Below are positions 23,001 through 34,375 of a DNA stretch of 64,000 nt, piece by piece (position 1 is the stretch's first letter; the number at the start of each line of letters is the position of its first letter). The stretch is taken from NCBI GenBank assembly GCA_024195265.1, contig JAJLRJ010000005.1, positions 29,057,473-29,121,472 of the forward strand, given 5' to 3'. The notes below the pieces were generated by a model. That model did not search any database and was not told the DNA's origin. It saw nothing but the letters and a program-made list of their open reading frames with translations. The DNA is from Dendrophyllia cribrosa (lineage: Eukaryota > Cnidaria > Anthozoa > Scleractinia > Dendrophylliidae). A program made the translations under genes and the position numbers.

Positions 23001-24253
23001 GTCTGTCAATTTTCTAAAATATGTCATGATGCCCGGAAACGTGAAAGCTATCGAACAAAGTAAATTAAAAGTGAACTTGTAAGAAAACAGTTGATCTGTC
23101 TCATGTTTTTTTTTTTTGCTGATCAACCGAGTTATTTGACGAACGTAAACGAAACAAAACTACTGAAACTCCCGGCTGAAACTAAACCGTTGTTCACTTC
23201 TGATGCTGTTCATGTAAAGAAAAGTGACATAGAACCGAGTGAAGTGATAATATTATAATTGGCGTATGAAATTTTAAAAATCCTATGTGGAAAATTTACC
23301 TGACCTCATTCGCTGTTTCGAGAAAAATATGATTTCCGCTTTAAGTTTAATAAAGTATTCATATGAGCACACGGTAATTGGCATTAAAATGTTCTAACTG
23401 TGTGAGTACAGTATTTCACCAGGGTATCATCGGCTTATTTTTCTCTGGTTTGTAGCCTGTGAGCCGGGATGATATCTCTCCTGCTGATCTCAGCTAAAAC
23501 AGTTAAAACAGTTTTCCAGCAAACCGAGAGGAGGTAAATCTTAAGTTCGTTCAAACATTCGTTTATGATTGTTTAGACTGACTTGTCGAGTCGTCCAAAT
23601 TATGCGGAAAAGAAAGTTTGCTTACTTTAATAGTGATGCCTGGAATTCATCTGAAAATTAATGATCTTTCACGTGGACAGATGTCACAGATCAGGCGGAA
23701 TAAACTTAACAAACGACCCTGACATAAAAAAATGTGTTGTTAAGTTTATAAGAATTTCGAAGGCAATATTTTTTGGACATTGCTTTTGGAAATCGCACCG
23801 GTTACAAAGACGGTCATCAAATCAAAACAAAATCTAGAAGACAATGAATTAACTTTTTACACCGCATAAACTGGCGCTAAAAGCTTTTCCGGAAATTGAC
23901 TTCCGTGAAAGACCTTGAAATTATAAACTGCATAAAGCCGATGCGTGGTTCAGGGCGCCTAACTTCAGCGCACCTCGTTTTGGATTTGCACATTTTCTAA
24001 TCTTAAAATTTATCTTTTGACAATTTTGCTAGATATTGATCATCTTTCTGGATTGGTCTATGGGATTGATCTGTCAATTTTCTAAAATAGGTCATATTAT
24101 GTCCGGGGGCCGTTTCTCGAAAGTCCGATAACTTTTCGGGCCCGGAAAGCCGTTTTATGTGCGCAATGTTTACATTACCGAGATATTCGAATTTTGTTGG
24201 CATAGAAATCTCGCAATAAAATTCTAACTTGACAAAACTAGTCAGGCTTGTTT

Positions 24254-24370
24254 GTGGTTATAGCGCTCTTGGTCGAGTGGTTATAGCACTTGTGGTTATA
24301 GCACTCGTGGTCGAGTGGTTATAGCACTTGTGGTTATAGCACTCGTGGTCGAGTGGTTATAGCACTTGTG
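24254..24370 (+). repeat. Minisatellite with tRNA A-box-like core
   Basis: About three copies of a ~42-bp unit: 'gtggttatagcactcgtggt' followed by 'cgagtggttatagcactt'. The core 'tggtcgagtggttatagc' resembles a tRNA D-arm/A-box. No B-box follows, so it is probably a tandemly amplified SINE head. Confidence 0.75.
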
Positions 24371-25409
24371 CTATAAACACTGCTGAGGTTAAATAAAGGT
24401 TATTACATTACTATTATACTAGAAATACGTGTCTCGCAGAACCTCGCGAAGCTCGAGGAAGGATGCACTGCAAAATTTTAGCAATGTGGGAGAGAGAGAT
24501 TGAATTTGTGATTTGACTGAAAAGGTTGAGTTACATGCCAGCAATGGCCCCGAAATTTAAAGTTGAGACATTTTCGCTCCTAGTCGCTTCCATTTAACTT
24601 GTACTTAGTACCCTGTATTCCTAAAATAAAATAAATGGGAGCTGGTACTGGTCAGTTTTGGGTTTTGAGCTGTGGGTCGCTGTAACTGCTATGGGACTGG
24701 GTACCAAAAGATCCACAGGCCCTTCCCTCCTCCCCCCCCCCCCCCAACTTATCTTCATTAATTTTTGTCAGAAGGAAAATTGGTTTGCTAAAAGTGGATT
24801 TATAGAACTGTTGTGGACATGGGTCCAGGACAATATGCAGTGGTGTTCTGTTTATTTTGATTGGGTGAGAGTTTGTTTATCAGGAATACAGCTAACTCCT
24901 GCTGTCTCAATTAAATTCCATTTTTGAAGCTTGTGAGTGCTATCTCCCAAATTAACTTGTTCCGTTTAGATACTGCTGTAGTTTTTGTTCTATATACTGG
25001 GTATCAAATAATTGCTAACCCAATTTACTGTTCGCTTGAATGGTTGAGATCGCAGGAGTTTACTGTTGCTGAAGAGTGATGTTGCACAAAAAATAACTCA
25101 ATGGTGGTGCAGTTGTAGTAAAAATAATAATTTAATCTTACTGAAAAACAGCAGTGAGACTACAGTAACATAGAATAGTAAAACATTCTAACATACCATA
25201 GATAATAGTAAGTTAATTAAAATGTAGCATTGTCATACAATGTCATGTCTTGTAAGCTTTAATCAAAGTTCCTTAGTGACCTTAGTGAGAATTTCAATAA
25301 ACATCAATTTACGGTATGTACTTAGAGAATAGTTTCCAGTGTTCGAGTACTAATATATTATATTGGAAAAAATATCCTCTTATCATCTGCCTGTCAGTTG
25401 TTTAGCTAC
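24371..25409. other. No recognisable gene; C-run near 24,730
   Basis: Intronic AT-rich DNA with a 14-base C run. No coding motif seen on either strand. Confidence 0.45.
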
Positions 25410-26032
25410 TTAAAATCTTGTTTTTTGAAGCTTAAGCTTACTTGCCTTTAAATGTAGGTTGTTTGAATTGAAGAGCATTGGAGAGCGGATTAAAGTGCGG
25501 TGATTTGAGCTAGATTTCTTAATCGTTCTTCTTCTCTGAGCATTTCCTGTAATCCGTGTTTTCTTTTCCCTACCGTATGAAAGATATTCGTCACGAGTAT
25601 TTAGCTGATCGTGTAATCTTGCCGCCTCTCGTTGCATCTATAAACAGAATCTTTTTGTCCAACACTTCCAGTCGGTGTCGCCTCTCCTGATCGGTTTCGT
25701 TCAGAATTCTAATGGCAGCATTTTCTCAAAGCGTTTGAACGTACTCAAACGGTGTGCCTAGGCTGTTCGAAGTCTTTGTAATCGATGGTCTCGTTGTTTC
25801 TTCGTTGCTCGATCGCGCTGAATTTCGGCTCATAAAGTCGCCGTTCTCGCTCCAGCGGAGTTTCGGTGGTTAATTGTCTCGGGCAAGGATTTCCAGCCAC
25901 TTGTTGAATCCAGCGTTGTTGTTCTTTCTGATTTGCATCAGAAATTGGTCGTGTTTCACCGACGATGAGTAAGGGTAAACCCGTCGGCCCGGCCTCCATG
26001 AATAAACACGGATAAACATTAGAGTGCGCCAT
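25410..26032 (-). pseudogene. Unrecognised charged protein, broken frame
   Basis: An ATG at 26,032 opens 95 codons (through GETRPISDANQKEQQRW and LERERRLYEPKFSAIEQRR) to a stop at 25,745. Two further frames immediately downstream keep the same character: AAIRILNETDQERRHRLEVL (about 25,714-25,650) and RREAARLHDQLNTRDEYLSY with GREKKTR (25,637-25,410). The highly charged, heptad-like composition suggests a coiled-coil protein. I see no splice sites that join the parts, so two frameshifts are likelier. No family assigned; it could be a processed copy of a host gene inserted in the kinase intron. Confidence 0.4.
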
Positions 26033-26083
26033 TGTCAGCGGTCGCGATTTTTGTTGCCAGGCAACTGCCGGACACCATCAAGT

Positions 26084-26120
26084 ATATAAATATATATATA
26101 TATATATATATAAATATATT
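26084..26120. repeat. (TA)n low-complexity tract
   Basis: An alternating TA run of about 35 bp. Confidence 0.9.
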
Positions 26121-28394
26121 TTTCGCTCGAATTTGCGCGGCTTAGCTCCCGAGGGCCGACAAATTTATAAACCTTGCTGCGCTCGGGCCTTCGGCCCCCG
26201 CTTCGCGAGGAATTATTGCTACAAAAAACCTTTATAAACTAAAGTTGTCATGTCACTAGGAAAAAGGCACTGTCCCCTCGAAACATGTACTTTACATTGT
26301 AGCTTCTTTTTCTTAACTCCACCTCTTTTAAATAAGTTTAAAAGGTAACCGGTTATTTACACGTACATGTAATGCAACTCGAAATTTAGACCCTAATATT
26401 AAGACATTTAATCCCCAACTATATAACTTTATCTATATATGCTGTACATTGTAATCTTAAATTCGAAGTCAAACAAAGTTTTTGATTGATTTCAATTGAT
26501 AACTGAGATATTACCCTAAAATAGAGGTAAAGCAATTTCATTTATGCCTAGTTTGTGTTGAAAGTTGAAGCTTGTTTGGCCGTGTGAATGAAATATCAGA
26601 AACAATTACTTTTGAGTTTAGCGTCATACTTGAGTTATTGAATTGTAAGAAGAATTGCATACATGTATGTTAAGGAAAACTCACATTCTTATCAGCAATT
26701 AAGCTACCAGCAAAAACCAATATTTCATGCTTAGGAAAAGCAGTTGTCTAAATCAAACAAAAAAGTTACTGAGAACAAGCATACTGTACTGAGCTACATG
26801 TAAATTGAAAGTAATTTCCATTATACACTGATATTGAAACAGTCCCCCAGTTGCTTTAGAAACAAACAAAGATGCTGTCCGAAGCAGAGCTTTCTTATTT
26901 CAAAACCGGAACTTGTAACCCAACACCTTTCTTGTATCAAAGAAAAATTCACTGCCTGACGAGAGAATTCTACTGTACATTACAAATGTAAATTTCAAGG
27001 GAAAAACCGATGTTGCTTGAATCACAAAGTGATGGGGGCGACATCTGTAATATAGTTTTTCAGGCCCAAAAAGAAATCGATGAGCAGCGAAAAATGAAGT
27101 TGGTTTCCTTTCTCCTCCCATGTAAGATAAGAGTGATGGATGTCTATTGCCAACTGCTCAGCGATTTTTATTTAAAATGTTGTGTATCAATAAAATTAAT
27201 GGCAATAGCTTGTTTGCTTTCTTTCGTTTACCCTTATGAACTTACAAAATAGTAATTATCTAAGATATATGAAACATTTTACATGTACCATTGACTAAAA
27301 AAGCATACAAGGCCTATTAAACCTGTCTTGTTTGAAAGAAGCCAGAATTTACATGCACTTGGGCTTGCAGGTGAATTTTCTTGTGTGTTGTTGTGAACTT
27401 ACAGTAACTGAGTTAAGTTGCATATGATTTTATTCTTTTGCAGATTTTTGGCTCTATTCTGGAACACAGCCAAAGTTCTTTTTGAATGTTTACAGATTGA
27501 GCTACACCTGTACCCCCCACAAATGCACATTGTTAAGGTGAGCACCATTTAGAAATTAAACAAAGTTCACTACATTTGTGTATGTTGACCTACATGTACA
27601 GTACATGTAGATGGAATAAACATGTTAAATAGAGAGTTTCTTTAAAAGGCAGTTGAACTAGGGAAGCCTTGGGTTTTTGCACTACTCAATGCCATGAAAT
27701 ACATGTACATGTATTATAATATTATTTTTATTGATTAATAAGTGTTAAATTTAAGTAATTTTAAGGTCAATACCATATCTGATTTTCAGGAAATGGAATC
27801 ACTAGCAGAACTACAAATGGGGTCATCCATTTATGTACATGTATAACAGTATGTGGATCAGGCCCAAAGAAGGATTATCATTGGCATCTTCTTGTGACCA
27901 TCAGGAAAAACACAATACAAAGAAAACATCCAGAAACAGGCTGGATCTTCCTATTAGGTTTGTTCGTTTAAGTGATGGTGGCAACAAAAATTCTGAATCC
28001 CTTTGAGAATTAATTAGAAGACTGAAATTATAGGGGTTGATTGAAAATCTGCTTACATGTATGTGTGAAAAGCTGCCACAAGTTCATTGTGTCGAAAGAC
28101 TGATTTAATACACTGTTAATATATATGAGCCACACCATGTTAAAAAGGAAAACATTCTTGGTGTGACCTTTACATGTACATCGTTGATAGATTGGCCCAA
28201 TCATATCAAGGGTTTACCACTGTAAATGTTTTAGTGTCATATATTCAAGATAGCTGTTCCATGAAATGTAGGTGCATCCTAACAAAGAAAGAGATGTCAG
28301 CAAAATGCCTATCAAACTATGAAAAAAAAATTAAAAAAAAAATGCAGATCAAGATCTGGAGGAAATATGGTTTTATTGGCACATCAAAAGTTAC
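26121..28394. other. Intronic DNA without a supported gene
   Basis: AT-rich. Many copies of 'tacatgta'-type palindromes occur (26.6-28.2 kb). Two plus-strand splice-like blocks near 27.1 and 27.5 kb were considered and not accepted. Confidence 0.4.
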
Positions 28395-29145
28395 GAATTT
28401 CTTAAGGGGATCAGAAATTCTGAATGTCTTTTACGGGGGACCAGAAATTCTGAATGTCTTACGGGGATCAGAAATTCGGAATGTCTTTTACGGGGGATCA
28501 GAAATTCGGAATGTCTTTTAAGGGATCAGAAATTTGGAATATCTTTTACGGGGGATCAGAAATTCTGAATGTCTTTTAAGGGGGATCAGAAATTCTGAAT
28601 GTCTTACGGGGATCAGAAATTCGGAATGTCTTTTACAGGCGATCAGAAATTCGGAATTTTTTTTACAGGGGATCAGAAATTCGGAATGTCTTTTACGGGG
28701 GATCAGAAATTCTGAATGTCTTTTACGGGGGATCAGAAATTCGGAATGTCTTTTACGGGGGATCAGAAATTCGGAATGTCTTTTAAGGGGGATCAGAAAT
28801 TTGGAATATCTTTTACGGGGGATCAGAAATTCTGAATGTCTTTTAAGGGGGATCAGAAATTCTGAATGTCTTACGGGGATCAGAAATTCGGAATGTCTTT
28901 TACAGGCGATCAGAAATTCGGAATTTTTTTTACAGGGGATCAGAAATTCGGAATGTCTTTTACGGGGGATCAGAAATTCTGAATGTCTTTTACGGGGGAT
29001 CAGAAATTCGGAATGTCTTTTACGGGGATCAGAAATTCTGAATGTCTTTTACGGGGGATCAGAAATTCGGAATGTCCTTTTACGGGGGATCAGAAATTCG
29101 GAATGTCTTTAAGGGGGATCAGAAATTCGGAATGTCTTCAGGTTT
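28395..29145 (+). repeat. ~29-30-bp minisatellite with higher-order structure
   Basis: About 26 tandem copies of 'gatcagaaattcggaatgtc' followed by 'ttttacgggg', with variants (ctgaat, ttggaatatc, aagggg, caggcg, gaatttttttt). A series of variants starting at 28,524 repeats in the same order at 28,791, giving a higher-order period of 267 bp. The unit is nearly always 30 bp, so one frame stays open (RGIRNSECLL repeats); I treat this as a by-product. Confidence 0.95.
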
Positions 29146-29519
29146 CTCTGTGAAATTATGGGTGGATCAGAAATATAAATACCAGTAAAGAAATTCACTC
29201 GGAAGAATTTTGTACTTCCGAACAAACATGGTTGTCTTTCTTGTCAATTTTAGCATTATTTTTGAGTTCAGAGCAAACGTTGAAAATAATAGTTGGAATA
29301 AAGTGGTGATTTTTCTTTTCCGTGAAAACTGTGCAGATCATTTTCGGCCTATTTTCGACTCTTTTCCGAACAAACTTGAGATACTGCAACGTGTAAAAAC
29401 CATTTTCCGATATAGGTTGACGTTTTACCCGTAAAAATAAGTCATTTTCAGAGTGTTCTCTTTATTCTCTCTAAATTTATCGAAATCGGAATACCACATT
29501 TTAGTTTGGAACGCGTTTT

Positions 29520-29920
29520 GGCCCTTCATTTTCTAGCTTTACAAGGACAACTATCCTCAAAATCTTCAACGAGGGCCATCGATGGCGCTTTTTTCTTTAC
29601 TGCCGGCACGGGCACGACGCATTTCTTTCTCCAGGTAGGCTTTCTGCTTTTCATTGAATTGGTAGCAAGGGCTGTTCCATTTCCTTTAGCGCCCAGCCCG
29701 CCTTGAGGCTTTGGCCTTTGTTTGAGCTGCTAACTGAGCTTGAGACTTGCAAAGAAAGGGAGAAGTGCAACGCTTTCGCAGAGGAGGGTGGCGTACTGTT
29801 GTTTGGCCAGGTTCATTAGGGTGTGCTTCTCCGGTGACCTGGAGCAGGCTTCAAATGACAGATGGTGTTCCAGGGCGGACGGCCATTGAAACACTTTGCA
29901 GCCCCCGGGAGGTACTAGCC
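29520..29920 (-). pseudogene. Zinc-finger/transposon-associated protein remnant
   Basis: On the minus strand, CKVFQWPSALEHHLSFEAC (about 29,905-29,850) has the spacing of a C2HC-type finger, followed by SPEKHTLMNLAKQQYATLLC and then, after frame breaks, a basic stretch ending in 'KEMEQPLLPIQ' and 'ERNASCP'. Several stops and frameshifts. The overall look is that of a multi-copy coral zinc-finger gene fragment; assignment is tentative. Confidence 0.45.
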
Positions 29921-30021
29921 TGCGAGCAAGGCTCTCGGGCTTAGGGGTTGGGAGGAAAGGGTTCGGGGGGCCTCCTCCCCTCCCAAACCGCGAGTCCGGT
30001 CCCGACCCCGAGAGCTTACTT

Positions 30022-30715
30022 GAGGCTAGGGGGGTACTCGGATATGTCTTGGCTGGGTATGTGCCGCCCGGGTCTCCAAATTTAGACCCCGTTTTAGAAA
30101 GAATTTGCACTCAAAATGTTACCCCATTCTAAAAATAGGTCAATTTTTAACACTCTGATTCTAGAAAAATGATACGGAAATGATATGCGATCTCGGATGG
30201 CAGAGCCTCGAAACTCGCTGGGCTGTCAGCCGCCTATCCCTGATTGTCCACGGCCTTGTGGACGTTGAAAGTCAGATTCTGGTCAGGAGTACAAGTGGGC
30301 GTGTAACTAGACAACCCCAAGGTCAACACCACTTCTGGAATATCCTGCGCAGTATTTAACTTAGATTTCATAGAAATTGCGTAACTTTCAATAGCCCATT
30401 TTTTAAAAAAGTTATTTCTTTGTTTGTTCGACTTATACATCAAAATACGACAATTCTGCTTCTACACAAATCAGCAACATAATTGCTTTGATTTCAAACA
30501 GAAGATAAAGACGATAAAGTCACGATCTACAATTTCTTTATTCACCATCTTATGAAGCTTTCGTGCGTTCGAAATATTATACCTCGTTCTAGAAAATGTC
30601 TCTAAAATGGATACCCGTTCGTTCTAGACCAGGAGTCCCAAAATTACGACCCCGTTAGGCGTCACATACCCGTCTAGGTATTTTTGGGAAGTACCCCCTC
30701 CCCGGGATGCAGCCT
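30022..30715. repeat. Probable MITE with divergent inverted ends
   Basis: 'aggggggtactcggatatgt' and 'tgggtatgtgccgcccgggt' near 30,030-30,075 resemble the reverse complement of 30,645-30,710 ('gggtatgtgacgc' and 'gagggggtacttccc'). The arms are about 60-70% alike. Non-coding. Confidence 0.45.
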
Positions 30716-30945
30716 TCCTGTGGGCATGAAAATACATTGGATGTTGGACGTTCAGGACTGTTTTCCTTGTCATCGGACGTGGCTGTTGAGACTGTAACTT
30801 GCGGTGGAGATGTCACAGAAACAGCTTTAAAACAGAACTGACAGCCAGCTGCAGCTCACATCTGTAATAGTATCACTATTGTCAGATACTTTTGCTTGTT
30901 TTTGAGACGTCAATATAAAGCCGTATTAACGTCTCAAAAATCTAG

Positions 30946-31145
30946 ACAAAACTAATTTCGATTTTAAGGTGCGCGTCAATACTGCATTATATTGACGGCG
31001 TTGGAAGAAAATATATTCCGTACTGGGCTCCGTCCCCGGGGCTCCGCCGCTTCGCGACTCCGCCCAATACGTAATATATTTTCTCCCAACTAGCCGTCAA
31101 TATAATGCAGTATTGCAATTGACACCTCAAAATCGAAATTAGTTT
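30946..31145. repeat. Foldback MITE, ~75-bp arms
   Basis: 'aaactaatttcgattttaag' plus 'actgcattatattgacggc' on the left is mirrored on the right. The centre is a GC-rich 'ctccgccgcttcgcg' loop. Non-coding. Confidence 0.85.
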
Positions 31146-31230
31146 ATAAGAGTATTGAAAACATAACTTCGTAGCAGAATAAAGGCGGTGTGTTATCGCA
31201 AAAGAGCCGGCAAGGGGCGTAGTGAAAGGG

Positions 31231-31254
31231 TGACACCCCCCCCCCCCCCCCCCC
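31231..31254. repeat. Poly-C tract
   Basis: A run of about 22 C. Confidence 0.95.
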
Positions 31255-31369
31255 TCACTAAATGACTTGTATATTTATCTACCAAATATTCCTGAAAGAC
31301 GATTTGAACATTAATTAAAATTGTACCAAAACGAAGGAAACAGACTTTATACATTTATACATTTCCAAA

Positions 31370-32460
31370 AACGGACGTTACTCCTGTGACTTTTCCACGG
31401 CAATGTTCTTTCCTTGACCGATACCATAAGCATGCAGCAAATTCCAGTGTGCTACGCGTCACGCAATCTCTTTGCAACACATTGTGGGAAACTTCCGAAC
31501 TGTCATTTAGCGACTGTTGTTTTAACAAATTTGGAGTGAATAACGCTATGATATGATCTACAAGGCTCAGATATTCCAAACACAGCAATATAATGGATCG
31601 GAGTGCAGGATTGTCTTTATTATAAACGCAATTCAAGGTTCGGGTCAGTTTAATTTTCTGATGAAAAAGCGGGTAAGTGTTGATCGCTGTTATTTGTAAG
31701 GTCGCACAACATGATGTTCGTGTCTCTACTCCGTATCCCAACAAACTGCTTAAAAGATATCATTTTAAGTTAGCAAAGCATAGATAAAGTTCTTCTGAAG
31801 TTTTTACGATTCTGAAAAAGGCTCTATCTCAAAGGAACTATTTTTAGCGATAAACATTTTGTGCGTAGTGGCGGCGCTCAGGTTCGTGTCACAAGTTCTC
31901 CTGGTGTCAAACTACCCTTCACATTTTGGTCTCTCGACGGGGCACTTTTAAAGTGCCGCCAGAAAGATTTTACCACAGTAAACAACAGATGTTGTGCTTC
32001 AAGAACGTCTTAATTTTGTTTTCAAACTCAACGTACCAATTGGGTTTCCACGACGTTGAAATTGGTTCAAATTTGCTAATTTTTAAAATGGAAGAAATCA
32101 TGTTTCTTCTAACGGCCGAAATATTCTTATTTCAACTGCTAATCCAAAGTAAATAACAGTAGTGTGAAGAACAAGAGCGTGTTTATGTTGTGGCAACATT
32201 TTATTTATGTATGGCATCGCGTTTTTCTGTACGAGCGAGATGAAAATGTGTAATTTTTCGCCAGTTTCACAACTGAAAGGCCGCCGATTTGCCGTTTTTC
32301 AAACTTTGCCCGTTTTCGAAAAAATTAAAACGCCGTTACAACTTTTAATGTCATTTTTGAAAATACTTCACTATAGAGATTATTTGGGCAAAATATGAAG
32401 AAATCCGAAATTTTGTGAGTGACGCCCGATTTTCGAAAATTTCAGACATTGGCTCATAAA
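31370..32460 (-). repeat. Duplicated ~1.1-kb segment X, copy 2 (inverted)
   Basis: Reverse complement of 17,250-18,345. It is followed on the plus strand by a second duplicated block (32,480-32,576 and 32,969-33,050) that matches 16,779-17,080 in direct orientation, so the two blocks have opposite relative orientation in the two loci. Confidence 0.85.
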
Positions 32461-32607
32461 AACTAAAGACTGTTTAATTGCTAGTCTTTTTTCTCTCGCC
32501 CTCGCTCCCTTTCCCTCTTCTCTCTTTCTCTGTAATTTTCGTGCTGATCGGGGTCATAAAAACCCTTATCGTAAAGCTAACTTTTGTTCTTGGGCCATCG
32601 TAGCTTG

Positions 32608-32968
32608 ATAAGAAATAGAACACAAACCGCGGTGATAAACATATTGAACTTATTCATTTTTGATAAAACTTGACGTTTTGTATGCTACTACATACATTTT
32701 CAAAAGTGACCGTTACAGTGTTGAAAACTATACTTATACAGTATTGAAAAGGGCCTGGGGCCGAGATTAAGTACAAAACTTAACAGTTAATCTATAAAAA
32801 GAAACAGCTAATTAATTAAGCATCAGCTTCTCGCTACTGACGTTTGCATTAAAAGCTGGCTTCAGTTCTTGTATAAACAATGTTTCTTTGATTTTACAGT
32901 GGAAGTTTTATCAAAAATGAATAAGTTCAATATGTTTATCACCGCGGTTTGTGTTCTATTTCTTATAA
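32608..32968. repeat. Foldback element, ~60-bp arms, splitting a duplicated block
   Basis: 'ataagaaatagaacacaaac' then 'cgcggtgataaacatattga' at 32,608 is mirrored to 32,968. The sequence on each side ('cataaaaaccctta' and 'ataaaacccttgtttgggtt') matches the uninterrupted locus near 16,992-17,020, with 'aaaaccctt' present on both sides as a possible target duplication. Confidence 0.8.
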
Positions 32969-33050
32969 AACCCTTGTTTGGGTTAGCTGTATTGAAATTG
33001 CTAGTAATTTTCGTTGACCACGTTTACAAAAATTCAGCTATATATTGAAG

Positions 33051-33756
33051 AACGCATGCAATTGTTTCTACGAAATTAATGGTCCAATTACTTGGCAAAT
33101 TTCATCCCGGGCTGAAATTTCAACCCGGTTAACCGAATTGAAACTTCATAACGGCTCTCTGAACAAATCCTCTTTTAAATACATGTGCGATTTTTAGAGC
33201 CCCTCCCCATGGTTTTTTGCTGTTTTACGATATTTTAACCTCTTGTTATCTTTATTAGATAGCCCATCGTGTCCTCTACAAGATTAGGTTGTCACGATTA
33301 TCGATTATGACGTCCCATGACGTTATTGATGTTCATGCAGATTTTCTATTTCCAGAAACTCATCTCAGTCTATTAATCCTAAATTAATGAATATCGTTAA
33401 AGGGATGCTTAAACAGACAAAAAAAAAAGTAAAAATAGCAAAGAAGCGGATTTGAAAAGAAAAACACATTTCGGTTGACATGCCTTTCGAAACTTGGTTG
33501 CCTTGGCAGAGCCACATGTCATACCGGAGCAAGTATCACATCAAAATGTGTCCAAAGAAAAATAATATCAACAGCAACTAAAGTGTTACTCCCCCAAAAG
33601 AAAGCCTTCAAATAAATGTCTCAAAAAACAGTTAAGAGGGGATGGTCAAATGTCACATCAAATTTCAGTCCGGACTGAAAAGAGGCCTTACCATGCGAAA
33701 TCTTGGTATATACTTCATGTTAACACACCATATAGGGATCCTATCATATAAGGATC
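33051..33756. other. No recognisable gene
   Basis: AT-rich intronic DNA without motifs. Confidence 0.45.
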
Positions 33757-33856
33757 CTAAAAACTCATTTTAAAATAGTTAGCTTTTATTTACTGTTATG
33801 GGTAGTGATATCCATGACAGTAAATAAAAGCTAACCATTTTAAAATGAGTTTTTAG
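33757..33856. repeat. Hairpin, ~45-bp arms
   Basis: 'ctaaaaactcattttaaaat' followed by '.gttagcttttatttactgt' is mirrored by its reverse complement after a short centre. A MITE or solo hairpin about 300 bp downstream of a kinase exon. Confidence 0.85.
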
Positions 33857-34162
33857 CCCTAAATAAGTGCCAGATTCTTTGATGTGCATAAATTAAAACC
33901 CACCATGAATTATATCCCGAAATCTTAGCCATTTCATTAATGGAAACAATTGAGGTCACGTGACCAGAACGTTTGACACTACCGGGGTGAAACTATGGCT
34001 GGGCTTAGCCTGAAAACTCGTGTGGGAGTTAGAGTTGTAGGCCTAGGGTTGTTTGGGCTTTGAAAGCAAGTTATATATCATCCATGCCTCTAGCAGGTGC
34101 CATGTTGTTTTCATTATGATCCAACAGGAATTTGTTTCCTTATAAATAAAAATTTTCCTCAC

Positions 34163-34375
34163 CAAGCCTCGTGCTATTTGCCTGGCAAATGACATCAGAT
34201 CAGATGGATAAAAAGACTCACAGTCATCATCGCATTCGTCGTCAGCCGCCTCTGTTGAAACACTTTGTTCCTGGTCTGATGCCAAAAATACTTGCATCGG
34301 TATGCTAAGTTCATCGCTGTTAACATAATTATCTTTTTCCTTCTTCGCCACATCAAGAGAAGTGGAAGGCCCGGG
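34163..34375 (-). CDS. Receptor tyrosine kinase, kinase-insert and alpha-E exon
   Basis: Seventy-one codons. The first ~55 form an acidic, Ser-rich kinase insert (VAKKEKDNYVNSDELS, then EAADDECDDDCESFYPSD); the last are LMSFARQIARGL, the alpha-E helix signature that precedes Y-L-x-x-x-x-x-x-H-R-D. The donor is TTG|GTGAGG in phase 0, and joining to 16,641 gives A-R-G-L-S-Y-L. The 5' boundary is less certain: the phase-0 acceptor after 'gttgaaaag' (exon from 34,375) fits the upstream exon; 'caataaaag' eleven codons upstream is the alternative, but its phase does not match. The insert is where adaptor-binding tyrosines usually sit in split-kinase receptors. Confidence 0.82.

Larger units (their letters stand above)
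21690..24105 (+). repeat. Direct duplication (two ~0.4-0.7 kb copies)
   Basis: 21,690-22,113 continuing at 23,010-23,040 matches 23,370-24,105 in the same orientation: 'ttatttttctctggtttgta' then 'gcctg.gagccgg', 'gactgacttgtcgagtc', and 'ctgtcaattttctaaaata'. The first copy is interrupted by the element at 22,114-23,000; the second is uninterrupted and so preserves the pre-insertion site (24,065-24,090). Confidence 0.8.

Noticed and set aside
27064..27537. Two plus-strand blocks with good acceptor and donor signals (27,064-27,121 and 27,444-27,537) that join in phase for about 50 codons
   Set aside because: The next possible acceptor leads to a stop within five codons and the peptide has no recognised motif; too weak to call a gene.
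28534..29112. 192-codon frame with RGIRNSECLL repeats
   Set aside because: The frame follows from the 30-bp period of a minisatellite; no unique flanking coding sequence or start context.
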